64,000 nucleotides of DNA from NCBI GenBank assembly GCA_037445375.1, contig JBBIKS010000008.1, positions 8,948 to 72,947 on the forward strand. Reading direction: 5' to 3'. Below the pieces are notes generated by a model. It was not told where the DNA came from, made no database searches, and was given only the letters and a program-made list of their open reading frames with translations. Positions within the stretch are counted from its first letter, which is position 1, and each line of letters begins with the position of its first letter. Shown here piece after piece: positions 26,427 through 35,296 of the stretch. The stretch comes from DYHD01 sp037445375 (lineage in GTDB: Bacteria > Nitrospirota > Thermodesulfovibrionia > Thermodesulfovibrionales > Dissulfurispiraceae). The position numbers and the translations under genes are program-made.

Positions 26427-28355
26427 TTATTGCTTAGTAAAAATTAAAACCAATGATACGAGAACAAAGAATCCGAAAGCCATACCCATCGCATAGTGCT
26501 GTAAGAATCCAGTTTGCAGCTTTCTGAGTCTTTCGCCAAACTCACCTATTAGTTTGGGGACTCCATTGACTATGCCTTCTATTATTTTGCCATCAGTAAC
26601 GGTAACGAGTATTCGGCTAGCTACCCACTTGGTCGGTCTGATAATAGCGAAATCATATAACTCGTCAACATAATATTTGTTCCAAAGCACGGTATATGCA
26701 GATTTAAATGTGCGTCCAATAAACAACGGTATGCCGGGCGCCCAAAGGTACATGACGGCAGCAGTAAATATCCCGCCCACAGCGACTGCTATAGATATGG
26801 CTATTACCATCCATTCCTCGGCATGTGTGCCGTGCACATGTGGATGCCCTAAAACCGGCTCAAAGAAGTGACCAATCATATTAGTACCGCCTAGTAGGGG
26901 CGGTATGCCAACCCAACCGGCAGCAATGGCTCCAACAGCCAATATCATCAATGGCGCTGTCATAGATATCGGGGACTCGTGCAAATGATGCTCTTCCTCA
27001 TGCGTGCCCCTAAATTTGCCAAAAAATGTCAAAAAAACTATTCTAAAACTATAAAAAGCTGTCAGTCCCGCAACAATCGTTCCCATGACCCAGACGATCT
27101 TACCGACTGTTCCGCCATTATATGCAAGCCACAGTATCTCATCCTTACTGAAAAAGCCTGCTAAACCAGGGATCCCCGCTATGCTTATCGATGCAATAAA
27201 AAATGTCCAAAATGTTAAGGGCATGTACTTTCTAAGCCCGCCCATTTTCTGAATATCAAGCTGTCCCCCCATAGCATGCATTACACTGCCGGCTCCCAAG
27301 AACAATAACGCCTTAAAGTATGCGTGCGTGAAAAGATGGAATATTCCTGCACCGTATGCGCCAACTCCGCACGCAAGGAACATATAGCCAAGCTGGCTAA
27401 CAGTCGAATAAGCTATAATTCTCTTAATATCATTTTGAACGAGTGCAATGGTTGCTGCAAACAGGCTGGTCAAGGCACCTGTCAATGCTACAACCATCAT
27501 AGCTGTTTCCGACATACTAAACAAGGGATTGAATCTGGCAACAAGAAATACTCCAGCGGTAACCATTGTCGCTGCATGAATCAATGCGCTGACAGGCGTG
27601 GGACCCTCCATCGCGTCTGCAAGCCATACATGCAAGGGGAGCTGCGCAGACTTGCCTATAGCACCGCAGAATAGCAGCAGAGCTATAACTGTTACAAGCC
27701 CCATCTCTATTCCAAGAACATTAATGGTCTGACCCTGCAATGTATTGATATTTGCGAAGATCTCTGTGTAGTGCAATGTTTCAAGATATATAAATACCAT
27801 AAATACGCCGATTCCAAACCCAAAATCACCAAAACGGTTAACGATAAAGGCTTTTTTACCTGCATCAGCAGCGCTTTTCTTAGTGAAATAATAACCGATG
27901 AGAAAATAAGAACATAATCCGACTGCTTCCCAACCAAAATAAAGCTGCAAGAGATTGTTCCCAGTTACAAGCATCAGCATCGAAAAAGTAAATAGGTTGA
28001 GGTATGAAAAGAACCTATAATATCCTGGATCTCCGTGCATGTATCCTACGGAATATATATGAACAAGCAAGCTGACGCTCGTTACGACTATAAGCATAAT
28101 AGCTGTCAACTGGTCAATCAAAAAGCCTATTGAAACCTTGAAATTCCCTGAAATAATCCAACTGTAAACATCATAGTTAATTACCTTTCCTTGAGCGACC
28201 TCAACAAAGGTAATTAGCGAAATCACAAAAGACCCAAAAACCGCCAATATCGAAACCCAATGAGCCTTCTCCTGATAGAACTTACCGAACCAGATGTTTA
28301 TACAGAACCCTATTAAAGGCAAGAGCGGAATAAATAAATATTTATCTATTATCAT
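26427..28355 (-). CDS. nuoL: NADH-quinone oxidoreductase subunit L
   Basis: Distal proton-pumping subunit with the long lateral helix, 642 residues. Visible landmarks are FFGWEAVGLCSYFLIGYYF-type residues (LYFGWEAVGLCSYFL), SAQLPLHVWLADAMEGPTPV, ALIHAATMVTAGVFLVAR and KRIIAYSTVSQLGYMFLA. The C-terminal region has the amphipathic segment and final helix (FGFFVLVSLVLIF). A His-rich loop, GTHEEEHHLHES, is present around residue 456. The start overlaps the nuoK stop by 4 bases. Confidence 0.95.
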   Translation of the reverse strand: MIIDKYLFIPLLPLIGFCINIWFGKFYQEKAHWVSILAVFGSFVISLITFVEVAQGKVINYDVYSWIISGNFKVSIGFLIDQLTAIMLIVVTSVSLLVHIYSVGYMHGDPGYYRFFSYLNLFTFSMLMLVTGNNLLQLYFGWEAVGLCSYFLIGYYFTKKSAADAGKKAFIVNRFGDFGFGIGVFMVFIYLETLHYTEIFANINTLQGQTINVLGIEMGLVTVIALLLFCGAIGKSAQLPLHVWLADAMEGPTPVSALIHAATMVTAGVFLVARFNPLFSMSETAMMVVALTGALTSLFAATIALVQNDIKRIIAYSTVSQLGYMFLACGVGAYGAGIFHLFTHAYFKALLFLGAGSVMHAMGGQLDIQKMGGLRKYMPLTFWTFFIASISIAGIPGLAGFFSKDEILWLAYNGGTVGKIVWVMGTIVAGLTAFYSFRIVFLTFFGKFRGTHEEEHHLHESPISMTAPLMILAVGAIAAGWVGIPPLLGGTNMIGHFFEPVLGHPHVHGTHAEEWMVIAISIAVAVGGIFTAAVMYLWAPGIPLFIGRTFKSAYTVLWNKYYVDELYDFAIIRPTKWVASRILVTVTDGKIIEGIVNGVPKLIGEFGERLRKLQTGFLQHYAMGMAFGFFVLVSLVLIFTKQ

Positions 28356-28654
28356 CCCTTCATCTCCGTTATTTTATCAGTATGTACAACTGCTTTATTC
28401 CTGAATAGTGAAATAAGAATTGCAAGCCCTATCGCAGCCTCTGCCGCTGCGACCGTTATTATAAAAAAAACGAGTATCTGACCTTTAAGATCCTGCAGAT
28501 AATGGCTAAAAGCTATAAGACTTAAATTCACAGCATTTAGCATAAGCTCGACAGATATTAACATTATGATTAAATTTCGCCTGATAAGAAAACCAATCAC
28601 GCCTATAACAAAAATCACTGTACTGAGCGCAATATACCATTCTAACGGTACCAT
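28352..28654 (-). CDS. nuoK: NADH-quinone oxidoreductase subunit K
   Basis: Three-helix membrane subunit of 100 residues. It contains the two conserved membrane glutamates, in MLISVELMLNAVNL and TVAAAEAAIGLAI, which form part of the central hydrophilic axis. It is followed by nuoL with a 4-base overlap and lies 8 bp after nuoJ. Length and sequence are typical. Confidence 0.95.
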   Translation of the reverse strand: MVPLEWYIALSTVIFVIGVIGFLIRRNLIIMLISVELMLNAVNLSLIAFSHYLQDLKGQILVFFIITVAAAEAAIGLAILISLFRNKAVVHTDKITEMKG

Positions 28655-28662
28655 CTGACCCC

Positions 28663-29169
28663 CTAAGTCCTCTTTTTTGCGAGCACCATAGCGCCCACAA
28701 TTGCTATCAATAAAATTATCGATGCTATCTCAAACGGAAGCAGATATTCTGTATATAAAACCTTCCCTATTGCTTTAGTATGAGTCTCTTTCTGAATATG
28801 TTCTATAGTATATATACCGAGAGGCCCCTGCGTGTACTTTGTGATAGCAAAGAACACAAAGAGCAAAAATGAGAGCCCTAAAGCAACTCCAATAGGCCAT
28901 TCACCGATAAATTTTTCAGAACTAAGTTCTTCCTTAAGATTTAGCATCATTATTACAAACAGGAAGAGAACCAATACTGCTCCTGCATACAAGATTATCT
29001 GCACAGCAGCGATGAATTCGGCATTCAGGAAAAGATAGATTGCCGCAATATGAAAAAACAGTACCAGCATCCAGAGGACACTATGAACAGGATTCTTTCT
29101 TGTAATAATAAGAACCGATAGAGCAATTGTCGTTATGGCAAAATATACAAAAATTATCTGTGGTAACAT
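28663..29169 (-). CDS. nuoJ: NADH-quinone oxidoreductase subunit J
   Basis: Membrane subunit of 168 residues with five predicted helices. The characteristic third helix with a pi-bulge (VQIILYAGAVLVLFLFVIMM) is visible, preceded by NPVHSVLWMLVLFF. It lies between nuoI (2-base gap) and nuoK (8-base gap) in the operon. Confidence 0.94.
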   Translation of the reverse strand: MLPQIIFVYFAITTIALSVLIITRKNPVHSVLWMLVLFFHIAAIYLFLNAEFIAAVQIILYAGAVLVLFLFVIMMLNLKEELSSEKFIGEWPIGVALGLSFLLFVFFAITKYTQGPLGIYTIEHIQKETHTKAIGKVLYTEYLLPFEIASIILLIAIVGAMVLAKKRT

Positions 29170-29171
29170 AA

Positions 29172-29786
29172 CTAATCGGTCTCCTTCTTTTCAGTTTTTT
29201 CGGGAGAACTTTCGGGTTCAGAGATGACCGGTCGTGTTGGGACAGGACCCTGCTCTCTTTTGCCCTTTTGCATCTTAGAATGATCGAGTCCGTCAGGACG
29301 CCAAAACTTATTGAAATAGGTCTCTTCTTTTTGTTTAGCTGCGAACTCATCCCAGTTCTCTAAAAGTTTTTCTTTCGTGAAATATAGATCCTGTTTTGAA
29401 TATGCCGAATACTCATATTCCTCGGTCAGCACAAGGGCGCAAACAGGACAAGTCTCCACACAGTAACCGCAATAGATACATCTCAGTGCTTCTATATCAT
29501 ATTGGGCAAGATATAATTTTCCATCCTCTGGCCTTTTCTTTTTGGCAATATAGATACACTGTGATGGGCATATATTGGCGCACCTCATACATGCAATACA
29601 CTTTTCCTTTGCAGTTTTTGGGTCTCTAATAAGTGCATGTCTTCCGCGAAACCCGGCATATACCCGCCTTCTTTGCTTAGGATACTGAATTGTAACTGCA
29701 CGGCTGCACATCATCTTAAAGGTCAGTGCCATTCCTTTTAGAATTTCGAGAAAAAATACTTTTTTTACCAATTCTTTGAGAGTCAC
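29172..29786 (-). CDS. nuoI: NADH-quinone oxidoreductase subunit I (2x[4Fe-4S])
   Basis: Peripheral-arm ferredoxin subunit that carries clusters N6a and N6b toward NuoB. The 204-residue protein has two motifs, CIACMRCANICP near residue 63 and CIYCGYCVETCP near residue 102, preceded by the family segment RGRHALIRDPKTAKEKC. The start is GTG, giving MTLKELVKKVF. After the ferredoxin core there is a charged C-terminal tail of about 60 residues ending in PEKTEKKETD, longer than the minimal family core and likely flexible. Confidence 0.95.
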   Translation of the reverse strand: MTLKELVKKVFFLEILKGMALTFKMMCSRAVTIQYPKQRRRVYAGFRGRHALIRDPKTAKEKCIACMRCANICPSQCIYIAKKKRPEDGKLYLAQYDIEALRCIYCGYCVETCPVCALVLTEEYEYSAYSKQDLYFTKEKLLENWDEFAAKQKEETYFNKFWRPDGLDHSKMQKGKREQGPVPTRPVISEPESSPEKTEKKETD

Positions 29787-29805
29787 GATTAGTACCCCTC
29801 TACTT

Positions 29806-30840
29806 TTAAAATATAAACTTCAAGATAGATGTTATTACAAGATTCGCTAAGGCAACGGGAATCAATATTTTCCAGCCCAACGACATAAGCTTATCATATC
29901 TATACCTGGGGAGAGTTGCTCTAACCCAGTAGAAAAGGAATATATGGAAATAAACCTTAAGGATAAACCAAATTATCCCCGGAACCATGGCAAGCGGGGG
30001 AATCAACTTGATGAGGATAGGAGGCGCCGTCCAGCCGCCCCAAAAGCATACAACTGCCAATGAGGACATGACGATCATTCCAATATACTCACCTAAAAAG
30101 AAGAGCGCAAATCTCATACCGCTATACTCAACAAAATAACCAGCCACCAGTTCACTCTCTGCTTCTGGCAGATCAAAAGGCGTCCTGTTGGTCTCAGCAA
30201 ATGCAGCAATCATAAAAACAATATAAGCCACAAACTGCGGAATTAGATACATGCCGTACCAATACTGCTGTTGAGCTTGAACAATTTCAATGAGGTTCAT
30301 TGAACCAGCCATAAGCATGATGCTTACAAGGCTAAATGCCATAGCTATTTCATAACTTATAATTTGAGCAGTTGACCTAAGCCCGCCAAGGAATGCATAT
30401 TTCGAGTTAGAAGCCCAGCCCGACATGATCAAGCTGTAACCACCAAGTGATGACATTGCGAACAAATAAAGGAGCCCCACATTGATATTCGCTATATAAA
30501 AAATATCAAAAAAGGGAATTACAGCGAGCGAACTCAGGGTGGCAAAAACAGCAACATAAGGTGCTATCTGAAATACCGTTCTGTCTGCTGCAACAGGTAT
30601 AATATCTTCCTTAAAAAAGAGTTTTACACCGTCTGCGATAGGCTGCAGCAAGCCATGAGGACCAACCCTCATAGGGCCAAGCCTAACCTGCATATGCCCT
30701 ATGACCTTTCTCTCGAAGTAGGTGGCATACGCTACATGCAGCATCGTAATTCCAATCACTACTGCTATTTTTACAATTATAATGAGCAACTGAAACAGAA
30801 AACTTGTTTGTTCTAAGCCAATAACTTCATTTATATTCAT
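29806..30840 (-). CDS. nuoH: NADH-quinone oxidoreductase subunit H
   Basis: Membrane subunit that forms much of the quinone channel, 344 residues with eight helices. Landmarks are YATYFERKVIGHMQVRLGP, RVGPHGLLQPIADGVKLFFKE-type residues, the acidic loop AETNRTPFDLPEAESELVAGY, and FWVRATLPRYRYDKLMSLGW-type residues near the C-terminus. It follows nuoD by 8 bp. Nothing looks truncated. Confidence 0.95.
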   Translation of the reverse strand: MNINEVIGLEQTSFLFQLLIIIVKIAVVIGITMLHVAYATYFERKVIGHMQVRLGPMRVGPHGLLQPIADGVKLFFKEDIIPVAADRTVFQIAPYVAVFATLSSLAVIPFFDIFYIANINVGLLYLFAMSSLGGYSLIMSGWASNSKYAFLGGLRSTAQIISYEIAMAFSLVSIMLMAGSMNLIEIVQAQQQYWYGMYLIPQFVAYIVFMIAAFAETNRTPFDLPEAESELVAGYFVEYSGMRFALFFLGEYIGMIVMSSLAVVCFWGGWTAPPILIKLIPPLAMVPGIIWFILKVYFHIFLFYWVRATLPRYRYDKLMSLGWKILIPVALANLVITSILKFIF

Positions 30841-30848
30841 TATCTACC

Positions 30849-32066
30849 TCACCTATCGCATTCACCGAGAACTATATCTATGGTTCCGATGTTAGCAATT
30901 ATATCTGCAACAAGCGAACCTTCGCACATCTTGGGCAGGACAGAGGCATGAACATAAGAAGGCGCCCTTATCCTCATCCTATAGGGTTTACCAGTTCCAT
31001 CACTTATAAAGTAGAAACCGAGTTCACCTTTTGGAACCTCAGTTGCAACATAAACATCTTCAAAGGCTGGTCCTGGTTCTTCAGGTGGCGGTGGCGGAGT
31101 CGGAGGTGAGCCGTCAGCAGCCGGTTCAGTTTTTGGCGGAGGGGGTGCAGGCTTCTTTCTTGGTCCTGTTGCCAAATCATATCCCGGAGCATCAGCAGCG
31201 AGAACATAACCGCCGGGCAGCTTTTCAAGGCATTGCCTGATAATCGAATTAGACTGCCTGAACTCCTCCATCCTGCATCTATATCTATCATATACATCGC
31301 CAGCTTTGCCTACCGGCACTTCAAACTCGACTTTATCATATGCATCGTAAGGTGCGAATTTTCGTATATCATAAGGCACGCCGGAACCCCTCAATGTTGG
31401 TCCTGACAATCCCCAGTTTATGGCTTCTTCAGCGGTTAAGACTCCTATACCTTTAGTCCTTTGGAGCCAGATCCTATTCTGGTCAATAAGGGTCTCATAT
31501 TGTAAAATCCGCTTGGGAAATTCCTCTGTAAATTTATAGCAATGATCTAAAAACTCCTGATCTACATCAGCCCTGACCCCCCCTATTCTCGGATAGGTAA
31601 CGGTCAGCCTTGCCCCGCATGCCATTTCATATAATTCAAGTATCCACTCCCTGTCCCTCATGGAATATAAGAAAACGGTCATAGCGCCTATATCCAGTGC
31701 ATGGGTTGCGATCCAGACAATATGGTTTGCAATCCTTGTAAGCTCGCCCATAATTGTCCTTATATACTTCGCCCTTTCAGGCACCTCTATACCCAACAAC
31801 TTTTCTACAGCAACGCAAAAACCGATGTTATTTGACATGCTGGATACATAATCAAGCCTGTCGCTCAGTGGCAATGCCATTGGATAGGTCCTGTTCTCGC
31901 CAAGCTTCTCTGTTCCCCTGTGCAGATACCCAACATAAGGTTTGCACTTAACAACCGTCTCACCATCCAGTTCTATCACCAGCCTTAATACACCGTGAGT
32001 TGCAGGATGCTGAGGCCCCATATTAATTGTCAATGTTTTGGTTTTTAGATCTCTTATCACTGCCAT
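30849..32066 (-). CDS. nuoD: NADH-quinone oxidoreductase subunit D with proline-rich insertion
   Basis: 49-kDa-type subunit that lines the quinone pocket, 405 residues. The N-terminal NMGPQHPATHGVLRL and GYLHRGTEKLGE (with the quinone-pocket His) are intact. So are the C-terminal PKGELGFYFISDGTGKPYR and the ending DIVLGECDR. Between them, residues about 303-334 form a Lys/Pro-rich low-complexity stretch (KKPAPPPPKTEP...PPTPPPPPEEPGP) where ordinary NuoD proteins have only a short linker. The reading frame is not disrupted. nuoC is separate, not fused. The gene abuts nuoC without a gap. Confidence 0.95.
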   Translation of the reverse strand: MAVIRDLKTKTLTINMGPQHPATHGVLRLVIELDGETVVKCKPYVGYLHRGTEKLGENRTYPMALPLSDRLDYVSSMSNNIGFCVAVEKLLGIEVPERAKYIRTIMGELTRIANHIVWIATHALDIGAMTVFLYSMRDREWILELYEMACGARLTVTYPRIGGVRADVDQEFLDHCYKFTEEFPKRILQYETLIDQNRIWLQRTKGIGVLTAEEAINWGLSGPTLRGSGVPYDIRKFAPYDAYDKVEFEVPVGKAGDVYDRYRCRMEEFRQSNSIIRQCLEKLPGGYVLAADAPGYDLATGPRKKPAPPPPKTEPAADGSPPTPPPPPEEPGPAFEDVYVATEVPKGELGFYFISDGTGKPYRMRIRAPSYVHASVLPKMCEGSLVADIIANIGTIDIVLGECDR

Positions 32067-32603
32067 TTAACGAACCTCATATACTAAGTTCTTTTTGCCT
32101 ATCTCAATAACTTGCTTGAATGGCTTCCATTCTTTCTCTCCAAGATCGCTCTTAAGCGGGTAGTCCTTTCTAAGCGGATAACCATCCCAATCCTCCGGCA
32201 TAAGTATTCTTCTTAAATCGGGGTGCCCAGTAAAAGAAATCCCAAACATATCATAGCACTCCCTTTCATGCCAATCGGCGCCAGCCCATATTCCAATAAC
32301 GCTGTCTATCGAACAGTCATCTTCAGGCACTTCAGCTTTTATACGAATCATTTTGTTATATTTAATGGATAGCAGATGATAAACAACCTCAAAGCGGATT
32401 TCCTTCTTGCCCATATAATCAACACCACAAAGGTCAGCAAGATAGTCAAAATATAATTCGGGGGTTTTATGAAGATAACTCATTATTTCCAAAATTCTCT
32501 CTTTTTTGACAGTTATTGATATCTGCCCGCGAAACTCAACAACACCTTTTACCTCAGAACCAAACTTACCCTTAATTAGTTCAGCTATCTCAATAGGTTC
32601 CAT
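32067..32603 (-). CDS. nuoC: NADH-quinone oxidoreductase subunit C
   Basis: 30-kDa-type peripheral-arm subunit, 178 residues. The family signature is visible as WAGADWHERECYDMFGISFTGHPDLRRILMPEDW (read as separate blocks DWHERECYDMFG, GHPDLRRILMPEDW and GYPLRKDYPL). It is separate from nuoD, which starts immediately after. It lies 3 bp downstream of nuoB. Confidence 0.95.
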   Translation of the reverse strand: MEPIEIAELIKGKFGSEVKGVVEFRGQISITVKKERILEIMSYLHKTPELYFDYLADLCGVDYMGKKEIRFEVVYHLLSIKYNKMIRIKAEVPEDDCSIDSVIGIWAGADWHERECYDMFGISFTGHPDLRRILMPEDWDGYPLRKDYPLKSDLGEKEWKPFKQVIEIGKKNLVYEVR

Positions 32604-32606
32604 TTT

Positions 32607-33128
32607 CTATCTCCATCTGCTCCATTTAAAGGATTCTTTTCTTATTTTCTCTTGGAGCTTGATAATTCCCTCTAATAAAGCCTCAGGCCTCGGCGGGCAG
32701 CCAGGAATATAGATATCTACCGGCATAATGAGATCAACGCCCTGAACGGTTGAATAAGTATTATATATGCCCCCAGTGCAAGCGCAGCTACCCATCGCTA
32801 TAACATACCTCGGCTCGGGCATTTGATCATAAACCGATCTAATAATCGGTGACATTTTCTTTGTAAGTGTCCCGGCAACGATTATTGCATCCGACTGCCT
32901 CGGCGAACCTCTAAAAACCACACCAAACCTGTCAAGATCATAGTGAGATGATCCAGTTGCCATCATTTCTATTGCGCAACACGCCAACCCAAAAGTCATG
33001 GGCCAAATTGAAGATAACCTGCCCCAATTAACCAGCTTATCTACAGCGGCTATGATGGTATTTCCGCCTGGAATTACCCGTACCCCCTTCTCAACTTCCA
33101 CTAGTGATGTTATCCCATCTATTATCAT
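32607..33128 (-). CDS. nuoB: NADH-quinone oxidoreductase subunit B (cluster N2)
   Basis: Carries the terminal [4Fe-4S] cluster N2 that reduces quinone. The 173-residue protein shows the tandem cysteines in GLACCAIEMMATGSSHYDLD, the third ligand in GSCACTGGIYNTYS and the fourth in IPGCPPRPEALLEG. The start follows nuoA by 22 bp. The sequence is intact and typical. Confidence 0.96.
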   Translation of the reverse strand: MIIDGITSLVEVEKGVRVIPGGNTIIAAVDKLVNWGRLSSIWPMTFGLACCAIEMMATGSSHYDLDRFGVVFRGSPRQSDAIIVAGTLTKKMSPIIRSVYDQMPEPRYVIAMGSCACTGGIYNTYSTVQGVDLIMPVDIYIPGCPPRPEALLEGIIKLQEKIRKESFKWSRWR

Positions 33129-33150
33129 AGGGCCTTATCTAACCTCCTGA

Positions 33151-33522
33151 TTACCAATCAAATGCTTTTTTCTGCCATGCATAAGCATAGCCGACAAGCA
33201 ATATATCTATAAACAGTATCATCGCAATAAGGGCATACAACCCAATATCTTCATAAACCAGCGCCCATGGATATAAAAACACGGCTTCAACATCGAATAC
33301 CACGAAGAGCATCGCAATTATATAGAACTTGACGCTGAACTGCTCTCTCGGAGCACCTACCTGCGGGTTGCCGCACTCATAAGGAGTAAGTTTTTCCTTA
33401 TAAGGCCTCCTAAGCCTCGCTAAACCTCCGATGAGAAGTATCCCCAACCCAAATGCTATTGAAATCAACATAAGGACAAAAACTGGAAAATATTCTGTGG
33501 GTATATAGCTGCCCGGTGTCAT
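33151..33522 (-). CDS. nuoA: NADH-quinone oxidoreductase subunit A
   Basis: Three-helix membrane subunit at the junction of the arms. I place the start at the ATG beginning MTPGSYIPTEYFP, six bases after a gaggtg ribosome site. A GTG three codons upstream (33531) is the alternative. That gives 123 residues with KLTPYECGNPQVG near the middle (loop Cys) and FDVEAVFLYPWALVY in the second helix. It is the first gene of the nuo operon. The 430 bp upstream hold no nuoE, nuoF or nuoG. Confidence 0.94.
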   Translation of the reverse strand: MTPGSYIPTEYFPVFVLMLISIAFGLGILLIGGLARLRRPYKEKLTPYECGNPQVGAPREQFSVKFYIIAMLFVVFDVEAVFLYPWALVYEDIGLYALIAMILFIDILLVGYAYAWQKKAFDW

Positions 33523-33958
33523 TTTTAGCACCTCTTAATCTTTGATAATCTCAAAACACCGTGATACTAAGTTATTAGGCAACCATTTATCAAATAAAAA
33601 AAATTAATTGAGAACAAACAATTTCTAATAACTTTTTTACCTAAAAATTTAGCGGGGTTGCCAGAGAATAAAGAGTGTGATTTCTCGCTTAGTCTAGGAT
33701 GTTAACCTTCAATCTATATTTGCGGTGCAATATTTACGAAAAATTTCTGTAATCTAAATCTGCTATAATTATTTAAGACCTAAATTGAGCGATTTTGTTG
33801 GCAAACCCACGGCAGCAGAGACGGCTGTTCTACTAGATGAATGATTAATGCTGATCCGCAGGACAAGCGTCCCGCCTGTCATTAGATAAAATTACCTAAA
33901 AGAATCGCTCAATTTAGGTAAAAATCAAAATGCTATAGACTTAAAGTAAGGAGCATTT
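33523..33958. other. Divergent intergenic region upstream of nuoA
   Basis: This region must hold the nuo promoter (minus strand) and the promoter of the SDR gene (plus strand). I see no unambiguous sigma-70 pair. A weak minus-strand candidate is ttgata with ttagta 17 bp away, near 33560-33590. About a third of the gap is the terminal-inverted-repeat element at 33778-33919. Confidence 0.4.
33778..33919. mobile_element. MITE-like element with 16-bp perfect terminal inverted repeats
   Basis: Ends acctaaattgagcgat and atcgctcaatttaggt are perfect reverse complements at the edges of a 142-bp non-coding segment. The interior contains gcagagacggctg and a GC-rich stretch around ccgcaggacaagcgtcccgcc. 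There is no coding capacity. It is unrelated in sequence to the elements at 19204 and 60850. Confidence 0.7.
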
Positions 33959-34861
33959 ATGAAAATCGCAATTTTAGGGGCACCAGGATGTGTTGGGACA
34001 AATCTAATAAGAACATTGCTTGAGTACCCTTATAATGCGATTATCGGCTCTTGTCTTTCTGAAAAAGAAATACTCAAAGATATCCCTCTCAAAAATCTTA
34101 TATGGAAACAGGTCAATTTATTAGATGCAAACAGTGCAGAAATTTTTTTTAACGACTGTGAGATTTTAATTTATCTTATACACTCGCTGGGCGCAAAGAA
34201 TTTTGAACAGCTTGACATACAATTGGCAAATGCAGCGGGAAGTGCTGCAAAAAAGGCTGGGATAAAAAAAATAATCTATTTGGGAGGGATTATTCCAGCA
34301 AATCAGGATGCATCCCCCCATCTTATAAGCAGGATGAGGACAGGTCAAGCCCTTGCTTCACATGGAATTCCAGTTGCAGAGGTGCGTGCGAGCATCCTTC
34401 TTGAGACATGCAGCGCATCATATCTTATAGTTTATCACCTCGCGAAAAGGCTCCCTTTAATGATAACCCCTAAATGGCTAAATTCGCTCTGTGCGCCAAT
34501 TGCCCTTGAAGACGCAGTAAGAGTTATTGCAGAACTTGTGAAAAAAGAAATTAAAGGGCATGAGATATTTGAAATAGGATCTGATATAGTTCGCTACCGT
34601 GATCTCTTATCCCTTTGTGGAAAGTCTATACGGGGCATTGAAAATATTATTATACCAGTTCCATTGTTTGCTGTAAGCCTATCATCTCTTTGGATACAAC
34701 TTATCACAGGGGTTCCAAATAGTGTGGGGACAGCACTTGCAGAGGGGTTAAGATCCGATACCATTCCATCAAAAAATCGTTTTAGAGAAGTAACGGGAAG
34801 AGACCCGCTTCCAATTAAAAATGTTCTTGAAAATCTTGCTAAAAAAATGCAAAGAGCTTAA
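33959..34861 (+). CDS. Atypical SDR / NmrA-like NAD(P)-binding protein
   Basis: Rossmann-fold protein of the extended atypical short-chain dehydrogenase type, 300 residues. It has the N-terminal nucleotide motif GAPGCVGTN (residues 7-15), a YLIHSLG segment, LANAAGSAAKKAGIKKIIYLGG, and a C-terminal substrate region. No catalytic YxxxK is evident in the usual place, as in NmrA-like proteins, so it may be a sensor or epimerase-like enzyme. The substrate is unknown. It converges on an SRPBCC-domain gene. In other genomes this SDR type is fused or adjacent to a DUF2867/SRPBCC domain, so a joint role is plausible. An aaggagc ribosome site precedes the ATG. Confidence 0.7.
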   Translation: MKIAILGAPGCVGTNLIRTLLEYPYNAIIGSCLSEKEILKDIPLKNLIWKQVNLLDANSAEIFFNDCEILIYLIHSLGAKNFEQLDIQLANAAGSAAKKAGIKKIIYLGGIIPANQDASPHLISRMRTGQALASHGIPVAEVRASILLETCSASYLIVYHLAKRLPLMITPKWLNSLCAPIALEDAVRVIAELVKKEIKGHEIFEIGSDIVRYRDLLSLCGKSIRGIENIIIPVPLFAVSLSSLWIQLITGVPNSVGTALAEGLRSDTIPSKNRFREVTGRDPLPIKNVLENLAKKMQRA

Positions 34862-34867
34862 AAACAT

Positions 34868-35296
34868 TTATAATTGTTCTGCAGCCGATTTAAGGTCATT
34901 CAGGAATTCCCTTGTGAGGCTTTGTATTTTTTGCTTTGGTACGATAAAACCGATATTTCTCACAAAAAAACCGTTAAATACCTCTCTGCTGGTCACAAGA
35001 ATCCCGTTCTTGGTTTCTTTAAAATCAAATAAGTGCTCTGCAAATAACCCCATTTTCTTTGCATACCATGAGATGCTTTTTTTATTTTTTACCTCCTGTA
35101 TCTCTATACAAACATTAATTGGGAAAAAGAATGGCCGAAAATTACACACAAGCCGGCATCCTGATGTAAGGCAGTTACTCTCTGATTCAACATCTCTTAT
35201 AACATTGTTCCAGTTTTTCCAGCATGTAAGGTCAGTAAATGTATCCCAGACCTTGTCCAAATCAGCATTGATTAAAATTGACTCTTCAACTATCAT
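34868..35296 (-). CDS. SRPBCC (START-like) family protein
   Basis: A 142-residue protein of the polyketide cyclase/START-like superfamily, which binds hydrophobic ligands in a deep cavity. It begins VEESILINADLDKVWDTFTDLTCW, the common N-terminus of the fold, followed by alternating strands (CRLVCNFRPFFFPINV, NGILVTSREVFNGFF) and a C-terminal amphipathic helix (SLTREFLNDLKSAAEQL). It is convergent with the SDR gene, with only 6 bp between stops. The ligand and role are unknown. Confidence 0.72.
   Translation of the reverse strand: MIVEESILINADLDKVWDTFTDLTCWKNWNNVIRDVESESNCLTSGCRLVCNFRPFFFPINVCIEIQEVKNKKSISWYAKKMGLFAEHLFDFKETKNGILVTSREVFNGFFVRNIGFIVPKQKIQSLTREFLNDLKSAAEQL

Noticed and set aside
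33781..33915. Possible cyclic-di-GMP (GEMM) riboswitch suggested by ggcaaaccca and gagacgg
   Set aside because: The conserved GACGCAAAGCC block and the P1/P2 pairing are missing, and perfect terminal inverted repeats explain the segment better as a small mobile element.
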